Shown: one piece after another, positions 44,501-52,153 of the stretch
How the letters are laid out: every line of letters starts with the position of its first letter
Position numbering within the stretch: position 1 is the first letter of the stretch
NCBI GenBank assembly: GCA_964229355.1
Contig: CAXRDE010000014.1
Span: 234,835-298,834, forward strand
Length of the DNA: 64,000 nt
Reading direction: 5' to 3'
Source: CAXRDE01 sp964229355
GTDB taxonomy: Bacteria; Cyanobacteriota; Sericytochromatia; UBA7694
Notes under the pieces: generated by a model
What the model saw: only the letters and a program-made list of their open reading frames with translations
Told to the model about the DNA's origin: nothing
Databases searched by the model: none
Translations under genes and position numbers: made by a program

Positions 44501-47190
44501 CCGCATTCCACCCGCACCCCGCGCACCTGCACCTGACGGTCTCGCCGCTGCAGGTAATAGTATTGCCCCTGCCAGCGCAAGGCCCAGTCGCCACTGGCAT
44601 ACACCGGGCCATAGGGCGTACTGACCCCGGCTCCCACCACGCGGATTTCTCCGGGCACCCCATCGGGTACCGGGCGGCCAGCGGCATCGTACAGCTCGAT
44701 GCCCAGATCGCACAGCGGCTGACCGATGGGGCTATCGTGGCCCGGCCACAGGGCACCGGGCGTCTGAGCAGCCCGACGCTCCGCGGAACCCAGCACATGC
44801 CAGGTGACGAACACCGTGGTTTCGGTGATGCCATAGGCATTCACCAGTTCCACCGCATCACCCATGCGCTGCCACCAGGGTTTGAGCTGGCCCAGGGTGA
44901 GTTTTTCACCGCTGAGAATGACGCGTTTTAAGGACAGGGTTTCGGGCGTCAAGGCGGCGGGCAGGGCCTGACTCATGGCCTGAAAAGCCGAAGGGGTCTG
45001 ACTGAGCTGGGTCACGCCGTAGTGTTGAATCAGTGCCCACACCGCCTGGGGCTGGTAGGCCTGCTCTGCGGGCATGAGGGTCAGCACGGCCCCGCTGTAA
45101 AACGCGCCCCACACCTCCCAAACCGAGAAGTCAAAGGCAATGCTATGAAACAAGAGCCACACCTCATGGGCAGCAAAGTCCATGTGGGGGGTCAGGGCCG
45201 GAAAAAGGCGACAAATCTGGCCATGGGTAATGGGCACGGGCTTGGGCAAGCCCGTGGAGCCGGAAGTAAAGATCTGGTAGGCCAGCACATCCTCAGCCAG
45301 CGGCAGGTCTACGTTAAGGTCAGAGGCCTGCGCTTCCCCGCTGCGGTCTGCCGCCCAGGCATCGTCGAGAATGCACACGGGCTGAGCCTGGCTGAGAATA
45401 TGGCTGCGCCGCCGGGGTGGGGTATCGGGCTGTAAGGGGATATAGTAGGCGCCGGCTTTTAAGACCGCCAACAGGGTCACCAGCAGCTCAGGGGTCACCG
45501 CCATTTCCACCAGCACACCGTCGCCCGGCTTGACCCCCGCCCCTTGCAGACGCCGGGCCCGCTGGTTGGCGCGGGCGTTGAGTTCACCATAGCTCAAAGA
45601 CGCAGCGTGCGGCCCCTGCAGAGCCAGGGCTTCAGGCCGTTGGGCCGCCACCCGCTCGACGCAATGGTGGAGTGTTGCGGGGACTGTCGCAGGGACTGTT
45701 GCGCACGCCGTCACCGCCGCAGGCAGGCCCAGGGGTTGCTGGGCGCGGGCATAGTGTTCCAGGGTCTCGGGGGGCATCAACGGCAACGTGGCCAGGGCCT
45801 GTTGGGGATCCAGGAGCAACTGCTCCCAGACGTACACAAAATGCGCCAGCACGTGCTGCAAAACCTCGGCATCGTACCAGCCTTCGGGCCAGGCCAGTTC
45901 AAGGGTATCGGGGTGGCCTTCAGGCCCCTGATGCCACGTCAAAAGCAGGGCAAATTTGGCGGGCAACCAGGGCAAGGGCAGGGGACACAGCGTGGTCTCG
46001 TCATTGAGGGGCTGGGGCGCAAATTGCGGCTGAATCACCACCCCCAGCAACGGAAAAAACGGCAGCTCAGCGGGCAATTGCAGCCCGCGCAGGGCCGCAC
46101 TTAAATCAAAGGTTTCAAAGGCCCCATACAGCTCCTGCTGCTGCCGCTGTAACACCGCTGCAAAGGTGGCCTCGGTGGGCGGACTGAGCAAAAAGGTGTG
46201 CATGAGGCTGTCCACCGGCTGAAAAGCGCCATAACGGTGACGTTGGGTTATGGGCGTGGCCACATAAGGGGTTTTGAGCTGCCAGTACTGCTGTAAAAAA
46301 CACTGCCAGGCGCTGAGCAAGCTGTTAAAAGCGGTAACCCCAGCCCGGGCACTGCCCTGCATCAGACGCTGCTTGACCGCCACGGGCAGCTCATACACCG
46401 TGCGTTCGGCCCCATCGGGGACCGTGCTGCCGCGATGGGCCAGACGGGGCAGGTCATCTATAAAGACGCGGGGCGGCGGGTCTGCAGCAGGCGCTGCGGT
46501 ATCCGCTGCGGTATCCACTACTATGGGTTCGGGCTCCACCGGTTCGGGGCTCACACAGGGCAGCACCGTTTCACCGGCCAGCACGCGCTTGAGGTCTTGC
46601 AAGAGCAGCGGGGCCGAGGCAGCATCGGCAATCAGATGATGGAACACCAGCAGCAAGCGCTGGGTGTCGGGGTACCAGGCCAGACGAAAGAGGCTCCCGG
46701 CAGCCAGGTCAAAGGGCTGGCGAATAAAGGCCACGGGCTCGGGATTCAGGCTCAGGCTGCACAGATGCGCTGAGGGCCGGTTCCAGACCCGGTACAGGAG
46801 CCCCTCTTTCCGTACAAAGCCCGTGCGCAGGGCATCGTGACGGTTGTGAATCTGCTGAAAAGCACGGGTTAAGGCCTGCAGATCGGGTGCTGGCCCCTGC
46901 CAGTGTAGATAGGTGGCCTCATGGTAGCGGGCCGCGTGGGGTTCGAGCTGCTGCAAGAGCCACAGCCGTTCCTGAAAGGCACGGGCCCGTTGGGGCGTAC
47001 GCGGTCGGCCCTCGGCAATCAGCTCACTTTTATAGGCCTTGATCTGGGCTTGCAGCTCGGCATCCATGGCCCCGCGTGGGGCCTGAATCTTCAGGGCCAG
47101 ATCCTGACCCACCGCCTGATCGAGACCCACCACTTCCCAGTGAATGCCCCGCGCTTTGAGGGTTGCCAACAGTGTGTTAAAGTCAGGCAC
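38575..47190 (-). CDS. Hybrid NRPS-PKS (TubC-C-A-T-KS-AT-KR-ACP-TE)
   Basis: About 2,871 residues from GTG 47190, chosen because the docking domain begins there and it overlaps the upstream stop by 8 bases. Order: TubC-type docking (1-55); condensation (70-480, HHLIAD near 182); adenylation (540-985: FTSGSTGLPKP near 642, NAYGITETT near 783, ANGKQD near 977); carrier (1020-1085, LGAHSL); KS (1118-1540: SACSSSL Cys near 1290, EAHGTGT, NIGHLDAAAG); AT (1670-2000, GHSFGE Ser near 1764); KR with structural subdomain (2040-2480: TGASGG, YQASN); ACP (2510-2580, LGGDS near 2544); TE (2620-2850, GGWSFG near 2690, GDHY near 2830). All catalytic residues appear intact. It links one amino acid and one reduced extender unit and releases the product. 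No dehydratase or methyltransferase domain is present. Confidence 0.93.
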   Translation of the reverse strand: MPDFNTLLATLKARGIHWEVVGLDQAVGQDLALKIQAPRGAMDAELQAQIKAYKSELIAEGRPRTPQRARAFQERLWLLQQLEPHAARYHEATYLHWQGPAPDLQALTRAFQQIHNRHDALRTGFVRKEGLLYRVWNRPSAHLCSLSLNPEPVAFIRQPFDLAAGSLFRLAWYPDTQRLLLVFHHLIADAASAPLLLQDLKRVLAGETVLPCVSPEPVEPEPIVVDTAADTAAPAADPPPRVFIDDLPRLAHRGSTVPDGAERTVYELPVAVKQRLMQGSARAGVTAFNSLLSAWQCFLQQYWQLKTPYVATPITQRHRYGAFQPVDSLMHTFLLSPPTEATFAAVLQRQQQELYGAFETFDLSAALRGLQLPAELPFFPLLGVVIQPQFAPQPLNDETTLCPLPLPWLPAKFALLLTWHQGPEGHPDTLELAWPEGWYDAEVLQHVLAHFVYVWEQLLLDPQQALATLPLMPPETLEHYARAQQPLGLPAAVTACATVPATVPATLHHCVERVAAQRPEALALQGPHAASLSYGELNARANQRARRLQGAGVKPGDGVLVEMAVTPELLVTLLAVLKAGAYYIPLQPDTPPRRRSHILSQAQPVCILDDAWAADRSGEAQASDLNVDLPLAEDVLAYQIFTSGSTGLPKPVPITHGQICRLFPALTPHMDFAAHEVWLLFHSIAFDFSVWEVWGAFYSGAVLTLMPAEQAYQPQAVWALIQHYGVTQLSQTPSAFQAMSQALPAALTPETLSLKRVILSGEKLTLGQLKPWWQRMGDAVELVNAYGITETTVFVTWHVLGSAERRAAQTPGALWPGHDSPIGQPLCDLGIELYDAAGRPVPDGVPGEIRVVGAGVSTPYGPVYASGDWALRWQGQYYYLQRRDRQVQVRGVRVECGEVEAAMVQLPEISQAYVCAWEQGLAAVVAADVSAETAADALWQQESRWKQALRQYVTAAMVPDRIWVWPAADSGQNFPVTANGKQDTEALNAFLARQRVADAHSGPASPVASAASTVSAEGHLARILPVFQRVLQRQDIPLNASFFDLGAHSLRLLDLQHELETVVGFALDPVILFRYPTLGQFLAYLDALDTLECETEATTALTPLAVDSTQAEMAPNAPIAVIGMGLRLPGADSPESYWSLLQSGRSGLSTWTPEDLRAAGESPERLADPCYVPVSGWIPDADVFDAAHFGLSAREALWMDPQQRLMLTLAHETLEQAGYTDRQRPQAVGVFASAGISRYLLETLLPTVQQSPSVDRSPMQLLIANDKDYLPTRIAHSLNLTGPALAVQSACSSSLAAVHLACQSLRQGECNLALAGGVNLDSRPRGYVYQEGGIYAKDGVCRPFDASATGIVGGSGGGWVLLKPLAAAQADGDRIYAVIEGSMITNDGADKVGYLAPGVAGQVRAVAGALQRAGRRPEDIGYIEAHGTGTRLGDPIEVAALKQVWQAAGTSDTATAGTARTARTALGSVKANIGHLDAAAGIASLIKVVLMLHHQQWVPTPHVQQLNPALGLDEHSSFFVNTQTQPWQGAPGAGVSSLGVGGTNVHVVCAPAPASFSTASVSPSPAVSAAEPVLLPLVLPDASALERAFPRWLAALPEAPSSEVSLADWAHTLWQRQQRWPRGLRLPVVARNTTEARQAWQQLAQRSQPVPTEARPAAVQSAAAPLPVVFVCPGLGSQSLESLQRFYAQSPVFAQHFDTCVALLRTLAAEDDRIAVDLGQWRQWQPEDLLAPQTMQISIFVMGWCLAQAWQALGVYPQYIVGHSFGECLAVTLAGQISLREALRWVALRGYAFAQWQAQLPEPYGVLAVGAAPESLELAAWPTLALATQNLDNRCTLSGPLRDLQAFARTFAQDFAKTFTQTHPEQGHAGLTRLLPIPHGVHTAALHTGGLSDGLRAATAHLPDPPLWEASSAAGFQCPWVWSAVHQGPWPASLEGQNPSWRDSWLTQTQQFLDFRPAVAAIRALPQAVILELSGEPQLTSLFTGDGRRGLLHKTPQSWLELVGKAWGLGAPVQLAQVLPAQGKPALLPPTPLAQTVYRLPTPGAGTPPEVTEVRTEALPEAVPLQYTAWRPVPALTLRRWQQRPALAVQDVDVRQPFEATSITAPVLRVQVPDLHTLAEALDYVEACRQWVLGLGSLRSQQRVSTWLWQVPAFSGGEGTESMNLQPFQSLVQAFLQTLSQTVNQNLAQASAGVSVCLCEHEAGAAPEALPPLDAKMPFQHLRWAQQRWWQPTTEALSAADLQAPLFLATPLREGGVYLITGASGGMATVLRQYLQQQYRARVVCLSRQPAPEDLPLDVLWLQGDVTQAQDVEHALELAYAQWGGLHGILHTAGQSHEAALAETTPEMLATAIAPKVLGLQHLTRALQKQQHLERPLPDWVVACSALDLASGPALPWVMAPWAYQASNRWLDAWCVAQQRLWPLVQWQSLRWGPWQETGMAFRLKDRLPAALQQAYQRYLDLGLTNAEAGPRFAQALALGLPGLELQALTPHSLERLWGTATAPHAAMATLPAEALPVAVLDLWQRYLGQAPTPSQRFSDLGGDSMAALQLKAAIEQELGLSVPLALLLQDLPFAAFVQALSPSDTSASEADRTEAAIPDVLVPLNEVPSGSRRAEALFFVHPISGTVFPFQHLAQALSRPLVGIQSVGLLHETATGQHTPHTDIEVMAQVYCQAIEAAGYPAPYAIGGWSFGALVAFAMARHWQQRGVAVSELILLDMVPPDPQQFRAEVLQAHFEADLARVWPEGAAQDAAQTLSPAQFAFKQRLEGIFQAHVQATQSFVPSPLSVPARLLRAQAGLAEASTTTSTDALLQAWHPYLADCTLHEIPGDHYTCLAPEFVKHWASHLAYTPSVSRSPDLLSTDLKELSDHD

Positions 47191-48397
47191 AGTCTTTGAC
47201 CAACTGGGCCAGGGTATGCAGACCCTGCATGACCGTGGCATGGGGCAAGCCAAAGTCCACCAGACAGGCCACCTCTTGCACGCCCGCATCCATCAATTGA
47301 CGCACCCGAAACCTGGCGTCACGCAGATCGCCCATCAGGGCCCGCTCATTAAAGTAGCGCGCAAAGGCAAAATCCAGCAGAGCCGCTTCGTCTTCGGCAG
47401 AAAAGGCCGCCGGGTCAAAGGCCAGACCGGCACTCTGGGTCAAATGGCTGAGCAAGTGCAGGGTTTGCTTTAAATACGCCTGAAAGGGGGCTTTGACCAG
47501 CTGGCGCACCTGTTCGGTATCTGTGCCCACAAAAGTGTGCATAAACACCGCCACCTCAGCGTTGTGAGTGCGGTGCGGTGGCAGAGCTGCCCGGTAAGCC
47601 GCCAGCTTGCGTTTAAGCTCCGAAATATCCTGATCGAGCAGGGCCGTTAACAAATGGTGGCCCCGCTCAGCGGTGCGCTGAAAGGCCGCCGGATTGCCCA
47701 GGGCCGTAAGCCACACGGGCAGCTGCTCCTGATAAGGGCGCGGGTAGGTGGTGATCTCACAGGCCTTGCCATTGCCGTCTTGCCGGGTCAGGGCTTGCCC
47801 CTGCCAAAGGGCGGTCACGGTGTCCACGCGCTCTAACATGAGGTCATGGCGGCGGGCATAGTCAGCGGCACTGTCGCTGGCCAGGGCAAAATCGCGGGCA
47901 TGCCAGCCACTGGCAAAGGACAGCTCCACCCGGCCCCGCGAGAGTTGATCCACCATGGCCCAGGACTCGGCCACCCGCACCGGATCTTGCAGGGGCAAAA
48001 CCACCGAACCCGCCCGCAGCTTGATGCGCCGGGTCTGAGGCGCCACCGCAGCGGCCAGCACCGCAGGATTGGGAAAGGGCGCCCCCAGCGGGTGAAAGTG
48101 CCGCTCGGGAAACCACAGGGCCGAAAAGCCGTGCTGATCTGCAAAGCGCGCGGCCTCTAGCACCAGATCATAGGTGCGGTGGGCCGCCTGCCCCGCCTCA
48201 ACGCCAAAAAAGAACAGCGAAAACTTCATTTTGAGGGGCCGGTAATAGCGCAAGAGCGCTGCCTTATGCTGCCGAATCTGCGCCTGCAGGTCAGGGGTCA
48301 TGCGTCCAGGCGGGGCTTGAATGCGCAATTCATCGGCCACCGTGTGCAGGTGAATCTCGTGCTGGTGAAGGTGAGCGATCAGGGTGTCTAAATCCAT
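47183..48397 (-). CDS. TubC docking domain fused to a luciferase-like monooxygenase
   Basis: A 404-residue protein. Residues 1-55 form a TubC-type docking domain (LIAHLHQHEIHLH, LRIQAPPGRMTPDLQAQIR). From residue 58 it is a bacterial-luciferase-like flavin monooxygenase of the natural-product type: KFSLFFFGVE, FSALWFPERHFHPLGAPFPNP and LSFASGWHARDFAL. Such LLM domains usually occur inside NRPS modules and hydroxylate carrier-bound intermediates. Here the domain is separate and brings its own docking domain of the same class as that at the head of the NRPS. First gene of the operon; its TGA overlaps the GTG of the synthase. Confidence 0.9.
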   Translation of the reverse strand: MDLDTLIAHLHQHEIHLHTVADELRIQAPPGRMTPDLQAQIRQHKAALLRYYRPLKMKFSLFFFGVEAGQAAHRTYDLVLEAARFADQHGFSALWFPERHFHPLGAPFPNPAVLAAAVAPQTRRIKLRAGSVVLPLQDPVRVAESWAMVDQLSRGRVELSFASGWHARDFALASDSAADYARRHDLMLERVDTVTALWQGQALTRQDGNGKACEITTYPRPYQEQLPVWLTALGNPAAFQRTAERGHHLLTALLDQDISELKRKLAAYRAALPPHRTHNAEVAVFMHTFVGTDTEQVRQLVKAPFQAYLKQTLHLLSHLTQSAGLAFDPAAFSAEDEAALLDFAFARYFNERALMGDLRDARFRVRQLMDAGVQEVACLVDFGLPHATVMQGLHTLAQLVKDCA

Positions 48398-48403
48398 GGC
48401 CTC

Positions 48404-48432
48404 ATTGTAGACGCAAATAAAATCAAGGGCAA
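48404..48432 (-). promoter_or_regulatory. Possible promoter of the biosynthetic operon
   Basis: On the minus strand, TTGCCC (48432-48427), 17 bases, TACAAT (48409-48404). The inferred start point falls at or next to the ATG (48397), which would make the mRNA leaderless even though a GAGG ribosome site is present, so a further upstream promoter remains possible. Confidence 0.4.
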
Positions 48433-48595
48433 TTGCAAGTTGCGGAGATTGGCGGGGGAAGCTTTAGGCTGGGTCTGCCAGGAGGTGCAAGTGGTCTGTT
48501 AAACCCAAGAAGCAAACGATTCTGAATCACAAATAATTGAAGTAGATTAACCTATGCACTTGATACACATGGCGTATTTATGGTTTGATTACTGC

Positions 48596-49264
48596 ATGAA
48601 GAAAAAATTTAAAACGCACCAGCTTAAGAACCTTGTCGAGATCCTGTCGGGTTATCAGCCTCGTGGCGGGCTTAAAGATGAGCCCGATGGTTCCTATACT
48701 ATTGTTCAGGGTAAAAACGTGAGTTCGGACGTGGACTCGTTTATGCTGAGCATTAACCCTGATTCTACACTGGTACGCCTTCAGCCCACAGGCAAATTCG
48801 AGAACTATCTCCTTGAGCCTCAAGATATTTTGTTTCAAGCACGGGGTACAGAAAACAAAGCCTATTTTGTGGGAGAAATAGAGCCGAATACATTAGCTGT
48901 AGCCACGTTTTATATCCTGCGAAACAAAGATAGCAAACACCTCTTGATGCCATGGTTGGCATGGTATCTCAATCAAGAACCCATGCAGCAAGCATTTCGT
49001 ATGGTGGCGAGTGGCACATCTGTGTCTTACGTCAAGCGCAGTACCTTAGCTGATTTAGAAATTCCGATTCCGCCTTTTGCGATTCAGAAGAAGATCTTTA
49101 ATGCACAAGCCTTGTGGGTTTATGAGCAAGAGCAGTATCAGCAATACATTCAGAAAAAACACCAACTGATCCAAAAAGTCTGCCTGGATGCCAGCACATT
49201 TGAAAAAGCATCAGCAAACACAACAAAAACAGTCAATCAACGACAGAGGAAAAGCCAAGTATGA
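48596..49264 (+). CDS. hsdS: Half-size type I restriction specificity (S) subunit
   Basis: A 222-residue protein with a single target-recognition domain: LKNLVEILSGYQPRG at the start, LEPQDILFQARGTENKAYF near residue 80, and the conserved end of a TRD, VSYVKRSTLADLEIPIPP near 148, followed by a coiled-coil helix rich in Gln/Glu/Lys. Full S subunits have two TRDs; half-size ones work as dimers. ATG 48596 is used; an in-frame ATG at 48569 or 48554 is possible. Its end overlaps the M-subunit start by 4 bases (ATGA), so it is part of the type I operon. A second, full-length S gene lies at 53432. Confidence 0.75.
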   Translation: MKKKFKTHQLKNLVEILSGYQPRGGLKDEPDGSYTIVQGKNVSSDVDSFMLSINPDSTLVRLQPTGKFENYLLEPQDILFQARGTENKAYFVGEIEPNTLAVATFYILRNKDSKHLLMPWLAWYLNQEPMQQAFRMVASGTSVSYVKRSTLADLEIPIPPFAIQKKIFNAQALWVYEQEQYQQYIQKKHQLIQKVCLDASTFEKASANTTKTVNQRQRKSQV

Positions 49265-50778
49265 GCGTTAGCCAAAAAGAAATCAATGAAGTCGTCTGGA
49301 GAGCCTGCGATACCTTCCGGGGTGCCGTTGATCCTTCTGAGTACAAAAACTATATCCTGACCATGCTCTTTATTAAATATATGTCGGATCTCAGTAAAGA
49401 CTTCCGCAGCAAATACGAAGAACGCTATGGGGACGATGAAGCGCGTATTGAACGCGCACTTCAGCGGGAGCGCTTCATCGTTCCAAAAGAAGCTGACTTT
49501 GACCATCTTTACCAACAGCGAGAAGCTGCCAATATTGGTGAACTGATCAACATTGCCTTAGAGAAAATTGAAGACGCGAACAAAGGCAAGCTAGAAAACG
49601 TCTTCCGCAATATTGACTTCAACTCAGAACCCGCGCTGGGCCAGACCAAAGAGCGTAACCGTCGCTTAAAAAACCTGCTGGAAGACTTCGCCGATGAACG
49701 CCTGAATTTCCGTGCGGATCACCTTGAAGATCGCGATGTCATTGGTGACGTTTACGAATACCTGATTTCTCGCTTTGCGGCTGGTGCGGGTAAAAAAGCA
49801 GGTGAATTTTACACGCCACCTGAAGTCTCAACCCTTTTAGCCAAGTTGGTGCAGCCCAAATCAGGCGACCGCATCTGTGATCCGGCCTGTGGTTCAGGCT
49901 CACTCTTAATTAAAGTCGGGCAAGAAGTCCCAGACAATAACTTTGCCCTCTTTGGTCAAGAATCTAATGGTTCCACCTGGTCACTGTGTCGCATGAACAT
50001 GTTCTTACACAGCATGGATTCAGCCCGAATCGAGTGGTGCGATACCATTAACCACCCTCGCCTGATTGAAAACGATGATTTGATGCATTTCAACGTGGTC
50101 GTCGCCAATCCGCCTTTTTCACTGGATAAGTGGGGACAAGAAAATGCCAGCCATGATCCATATAATCGATTCTGGCGAGGCATTCCTCCCAAGAGCAAAG
50201 GCGACTATGCCTTTATCTCACACATGATTGAAACCGCGCTGAATGACGAAGGCCGTATTGGTGTGATTGTTCCCCATGGCGTGCTCTTTCGGGGCGGCGG
50301 AGAAGGTGTTATTCGTCAAAAACTGATTGAAGACAATGTTTTAGAAGCGGTGATTGGTTTGCCTGCCCAATTGTTCTACGGCACGGGTATTCCCGCTGCC
50401 ATCCTGCTTTTTAATAAAGCCCGTAAGCCCTGGGAAAGCGCCGAAAATGAGCGTGACCGACATGTCTTGTTTATTGACGCCAGCCGTGAATATGCCGACG
50501 ACAAAAAGCAAAACCGCCTGCGTGAAGAAGACATTCAAAAGATTGTGCAAACCTTTAAAGACTTCGCCGAAGTTGAGAAGTATTCCCATAAGGCCACCCT
50601 TGAAGAATTGCAAGATGCCGACTTTAACCTGAATATTCCTCGCTATGTGGACACCTTTGAAGAGGAAGAAGAAATCGATATTCAAGCCGTTCAACAAGAA
50701 ATCGAAGCATTAGAGGCTGAATTGGCCCTGACGCAAGGAGAACTCAAAGGCTACTTAAAGGAGTTGGGGCTAGCATGA
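49261..50778 (+). CDS. hsdM: Type I restriction-modification DNA methyltransferase (M) subunit
   Basis: A 505-residue N6-adenine methyltransferase. The N-terminal helical domain (1-150) is followed by EFYTPPEVSTLLAKL and the SAM-binding motif CDPACGSGSLLIKV near residue 215. Catalytic motif IV, NPPF, is near 285 in VVANPPFSLDKWG. A C-terminal helical tail carries a coiled coil. It pairs with S subunits to methylate the host target sequence and is required for restriction. Overlaps the half-size S gene by 4 bases; 31 bases separate it from the DUF1016 gene. Confidence 0.95.
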   Translation: MSVSQKEINEVVWRACDTFRGAVDPSEYKNYILTMLFIKYMSDLSKDFRSKYEERYGDDEARIERALQRERFIVPKEADFDHLYQQREAANIGELINIALEKIEDANKGKLENVFRNIDFNSEPALGQTKERNRRLKNLLEDFADERLNFRADHLEDRDVIGDVYEYLISRFAAGAGKKAGEFYTPPEVSTLLAKLVQPKSGDRICDPACGSGSLLIKVGQEVPDNNFALFGQESNGSTWSLCRMNMFLHSMDSARIEWCDTINHPRLIENDDLMHFNVVVANPPFSLDKWGQENASHDPYNRFWRGIPPKSKGDYAFISHMIETALNDEGRIGVIVPHGVLFRGGGEGVIRQKLIEDNVLEAVIGLPAQLFYGTGIPAAILLFNKARKPWESAENERDRHVLFIDASREYADDKKQNRLREEDIQKIVQTFKDFAEVEKYSHKATLEELQDADFNLNIPRYVDTFEEEEEIDIQAVQQEIEALEAELALTQGELKGYLKELGLA

Positions 50779-50809
50779 CTCTAGACGCAAGTGTTTTTGG
50801 ACTATCTAC

Positions 50810-51895
50810 ATGAGCAAGAATAAACCTCAGGAGCAGAAGGCACCTATAACCGTTCAGGTTTCCGAACTCTTATCTGAATTACGTGTACTTATTGATTCCA
50901 GCCGCCAGCAGGTCGCTCAGACTGTAAATGCAAGCCTGACCCTACTCTACTGGCAGATTGGCAAAAGGGTTCAAGAAGAAGTACTTAAAGGTGAGCGGGC
51001 TGAGTATGGCAAGGAAATCGTAGCACTGGTTGGTCAACAATTGAGTCAAGATTATGGACGCGGGTTCTCCGAAAAAAGTGTTCGCCATATGCTCCGATTT
51101 GTAGATGCTTTTCCTGATCTTGAGATTGTCTCCGCACTGCGGAGAGATTTGAGCTGGACGCATATTAAAAGCCTAATTTACATCGATGATCCGCTTAAAC
51201 GCACATTTTATGCAGAACTGTGTCGTTTAGAACGCTGGAGCACACGTGAACTTGTTAAAAAAATTGACAGCCAGCTCTTTGAACGCACAGCTCTATCCAA
51301 GAAACCTGAAACATTAATTGGACAAGAGCTAGAGGCTTTAAAAAACACAGGTCAAGTATCTCCTGATCTGGTTTTTCGTGATCCTTACTTCTTAGATTTT
51401 CTTGGCTTACAAGACAGTTACCAGGAAAAAGATCTCGAAGCGGCCTTAATGCGCGAAATGGAACGCTTTTTACTGGAACTGGGCCAGGGCTTTGCTTTTG
51501 TGGCCCGTCAAAAGCGCATGACGCTTGATGGGGATGATTTTTATCTGGACTTGCTCTTTTTTCATCGTGGCTTAAGACGTTTAATTGCTATTGAACTCAA
51601 ACTCGATCATTTTAAACCGGCTTATAAAGGGCAGATGGAACTGTATTTACGTTGGCTGGATCGCTATGAACGTCAACCCGGTGAAGAGCCCCCCATTGGT
51701 TTAATTCTCTGTGCAGGAAAAAAACAAGAAACGGTTGAATTGCTGCAAATGGAAGCCAGTGGAATTCGAGTCGCAGAGTACATGACAGAGTTGCCGCCTC
51801 GTGACTTATTAGAACAGAAGTTGCACCAGGTCATGCTAGCAGCAAGAAAAAGGCAAGAAAGTAACTTCGTATCTGAACAGAAGGGGGATGCTTAG
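50810..51895 (+). CDS. DUF1016/YhcG-family PD-(D/E)XK nuclease
   Basis: A 361-residue protein of the YhcG (DUF1016) family. The N-terminal domain shows VNASLTLLYWQIGKRVQEE, YGRGFSEKSVRHMLRF and SWTHIKSLIYI. The C-terminal PD-(D/E)XK nuclease has DDFYLDLLFFHRGLRRLIAIELKLD near residue 245, giving D and E-x-K, then GQMELYLRWLD. The family is common in defence islands and next to type I restriction genes, but its activity in the cell is unproved. It ends at TAG, and a piece of a second DUF1016 protein continues in the same frame downstream. Sits between the M gene and the S gene of the type I system. Confidence 0.88.
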   Translation: MSKNKPQEQKAPITVQVSELLSELRVLIDSSRQQVAQTVNASLTLLYWQIGKRVQEEVLKGERAEYGKEIVALVGQQLSQDYGRGFSEKSVRHMLRFVDAFPDLEIVSALRRDLSWTHIKSLIYIDDPLKRTFYAELCRLERWSTRELVKKIDSQLFERTALSKKPETLIGQELEALKNTGQVSPDLVFRDPYFLDFLGLQDSYQEKDLEAALMREMERFLLELGQGFAFVARQKRMTLDGDDFYLDLLFFHRGLRRLIAIELKLDHFKPAYKGQMELYLRWLDRYERQPGEEPPIGLILCAGKKQETVELLQMEASGIRVAEYMTELPPRDLLEQKLHQVMLAARKRQESNFVSEQKGDA

Positions 51896-52153
51896 CAGCA
51901 TCAGGATATTCGTGAAATGAATATGTACATGGGCTATTTTGCCAAAGAAGAGCATGTCAAAGGCGATCAGCCTCCAATTGGTATTATTCTCACCCGACAC
52001 AAAGACGAGTTGCTGGTGGAGTATGCGACCTACAATCTGAGCAGTCAGCTCTTTGTGTCGAAGTATCAGCTCTATTTGCCAGATCGAGAAGAGTTGAAGC
52101 GGAGTTTAGAGCTTACTTTAGCAAGTAAAAATAAAAACAGTGGGGAGTTATGA
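51896..52153 (+). pseudogene. Orphan C-terminal fragment of a second DUF1016 protein
   Basis: The reading frame of the DUF1016 gene continues after its TAG as QDIREMNMYMGYFAKEE (first ATG 51917) and runs to 52153. The 78-residue piece from that ATG matches the end of DUF1016 proteins (PPIGIILTRHKDELLVEYA, FVSKYQLYLPDREEL). The upstream gene already has its own complete C-terminus with a different version of this segment (EEPPIGLILCAGKKQE), so this is a leftover of another copy, not a readthrough end. Its TGA overlaps the next gene, and it may still be translated. Confidence 0.7.

Noticed and set aside
39082..46639. Many long open frames on the plus strand opposite the NRPS-PKS gene
   Set aside because: They are antisense shadows of a G/C-rich gene: arginine/proline/glycine-rich, no ribosome sites, no recognisable domains, and the minus strand carries continuous catalytic motifs.
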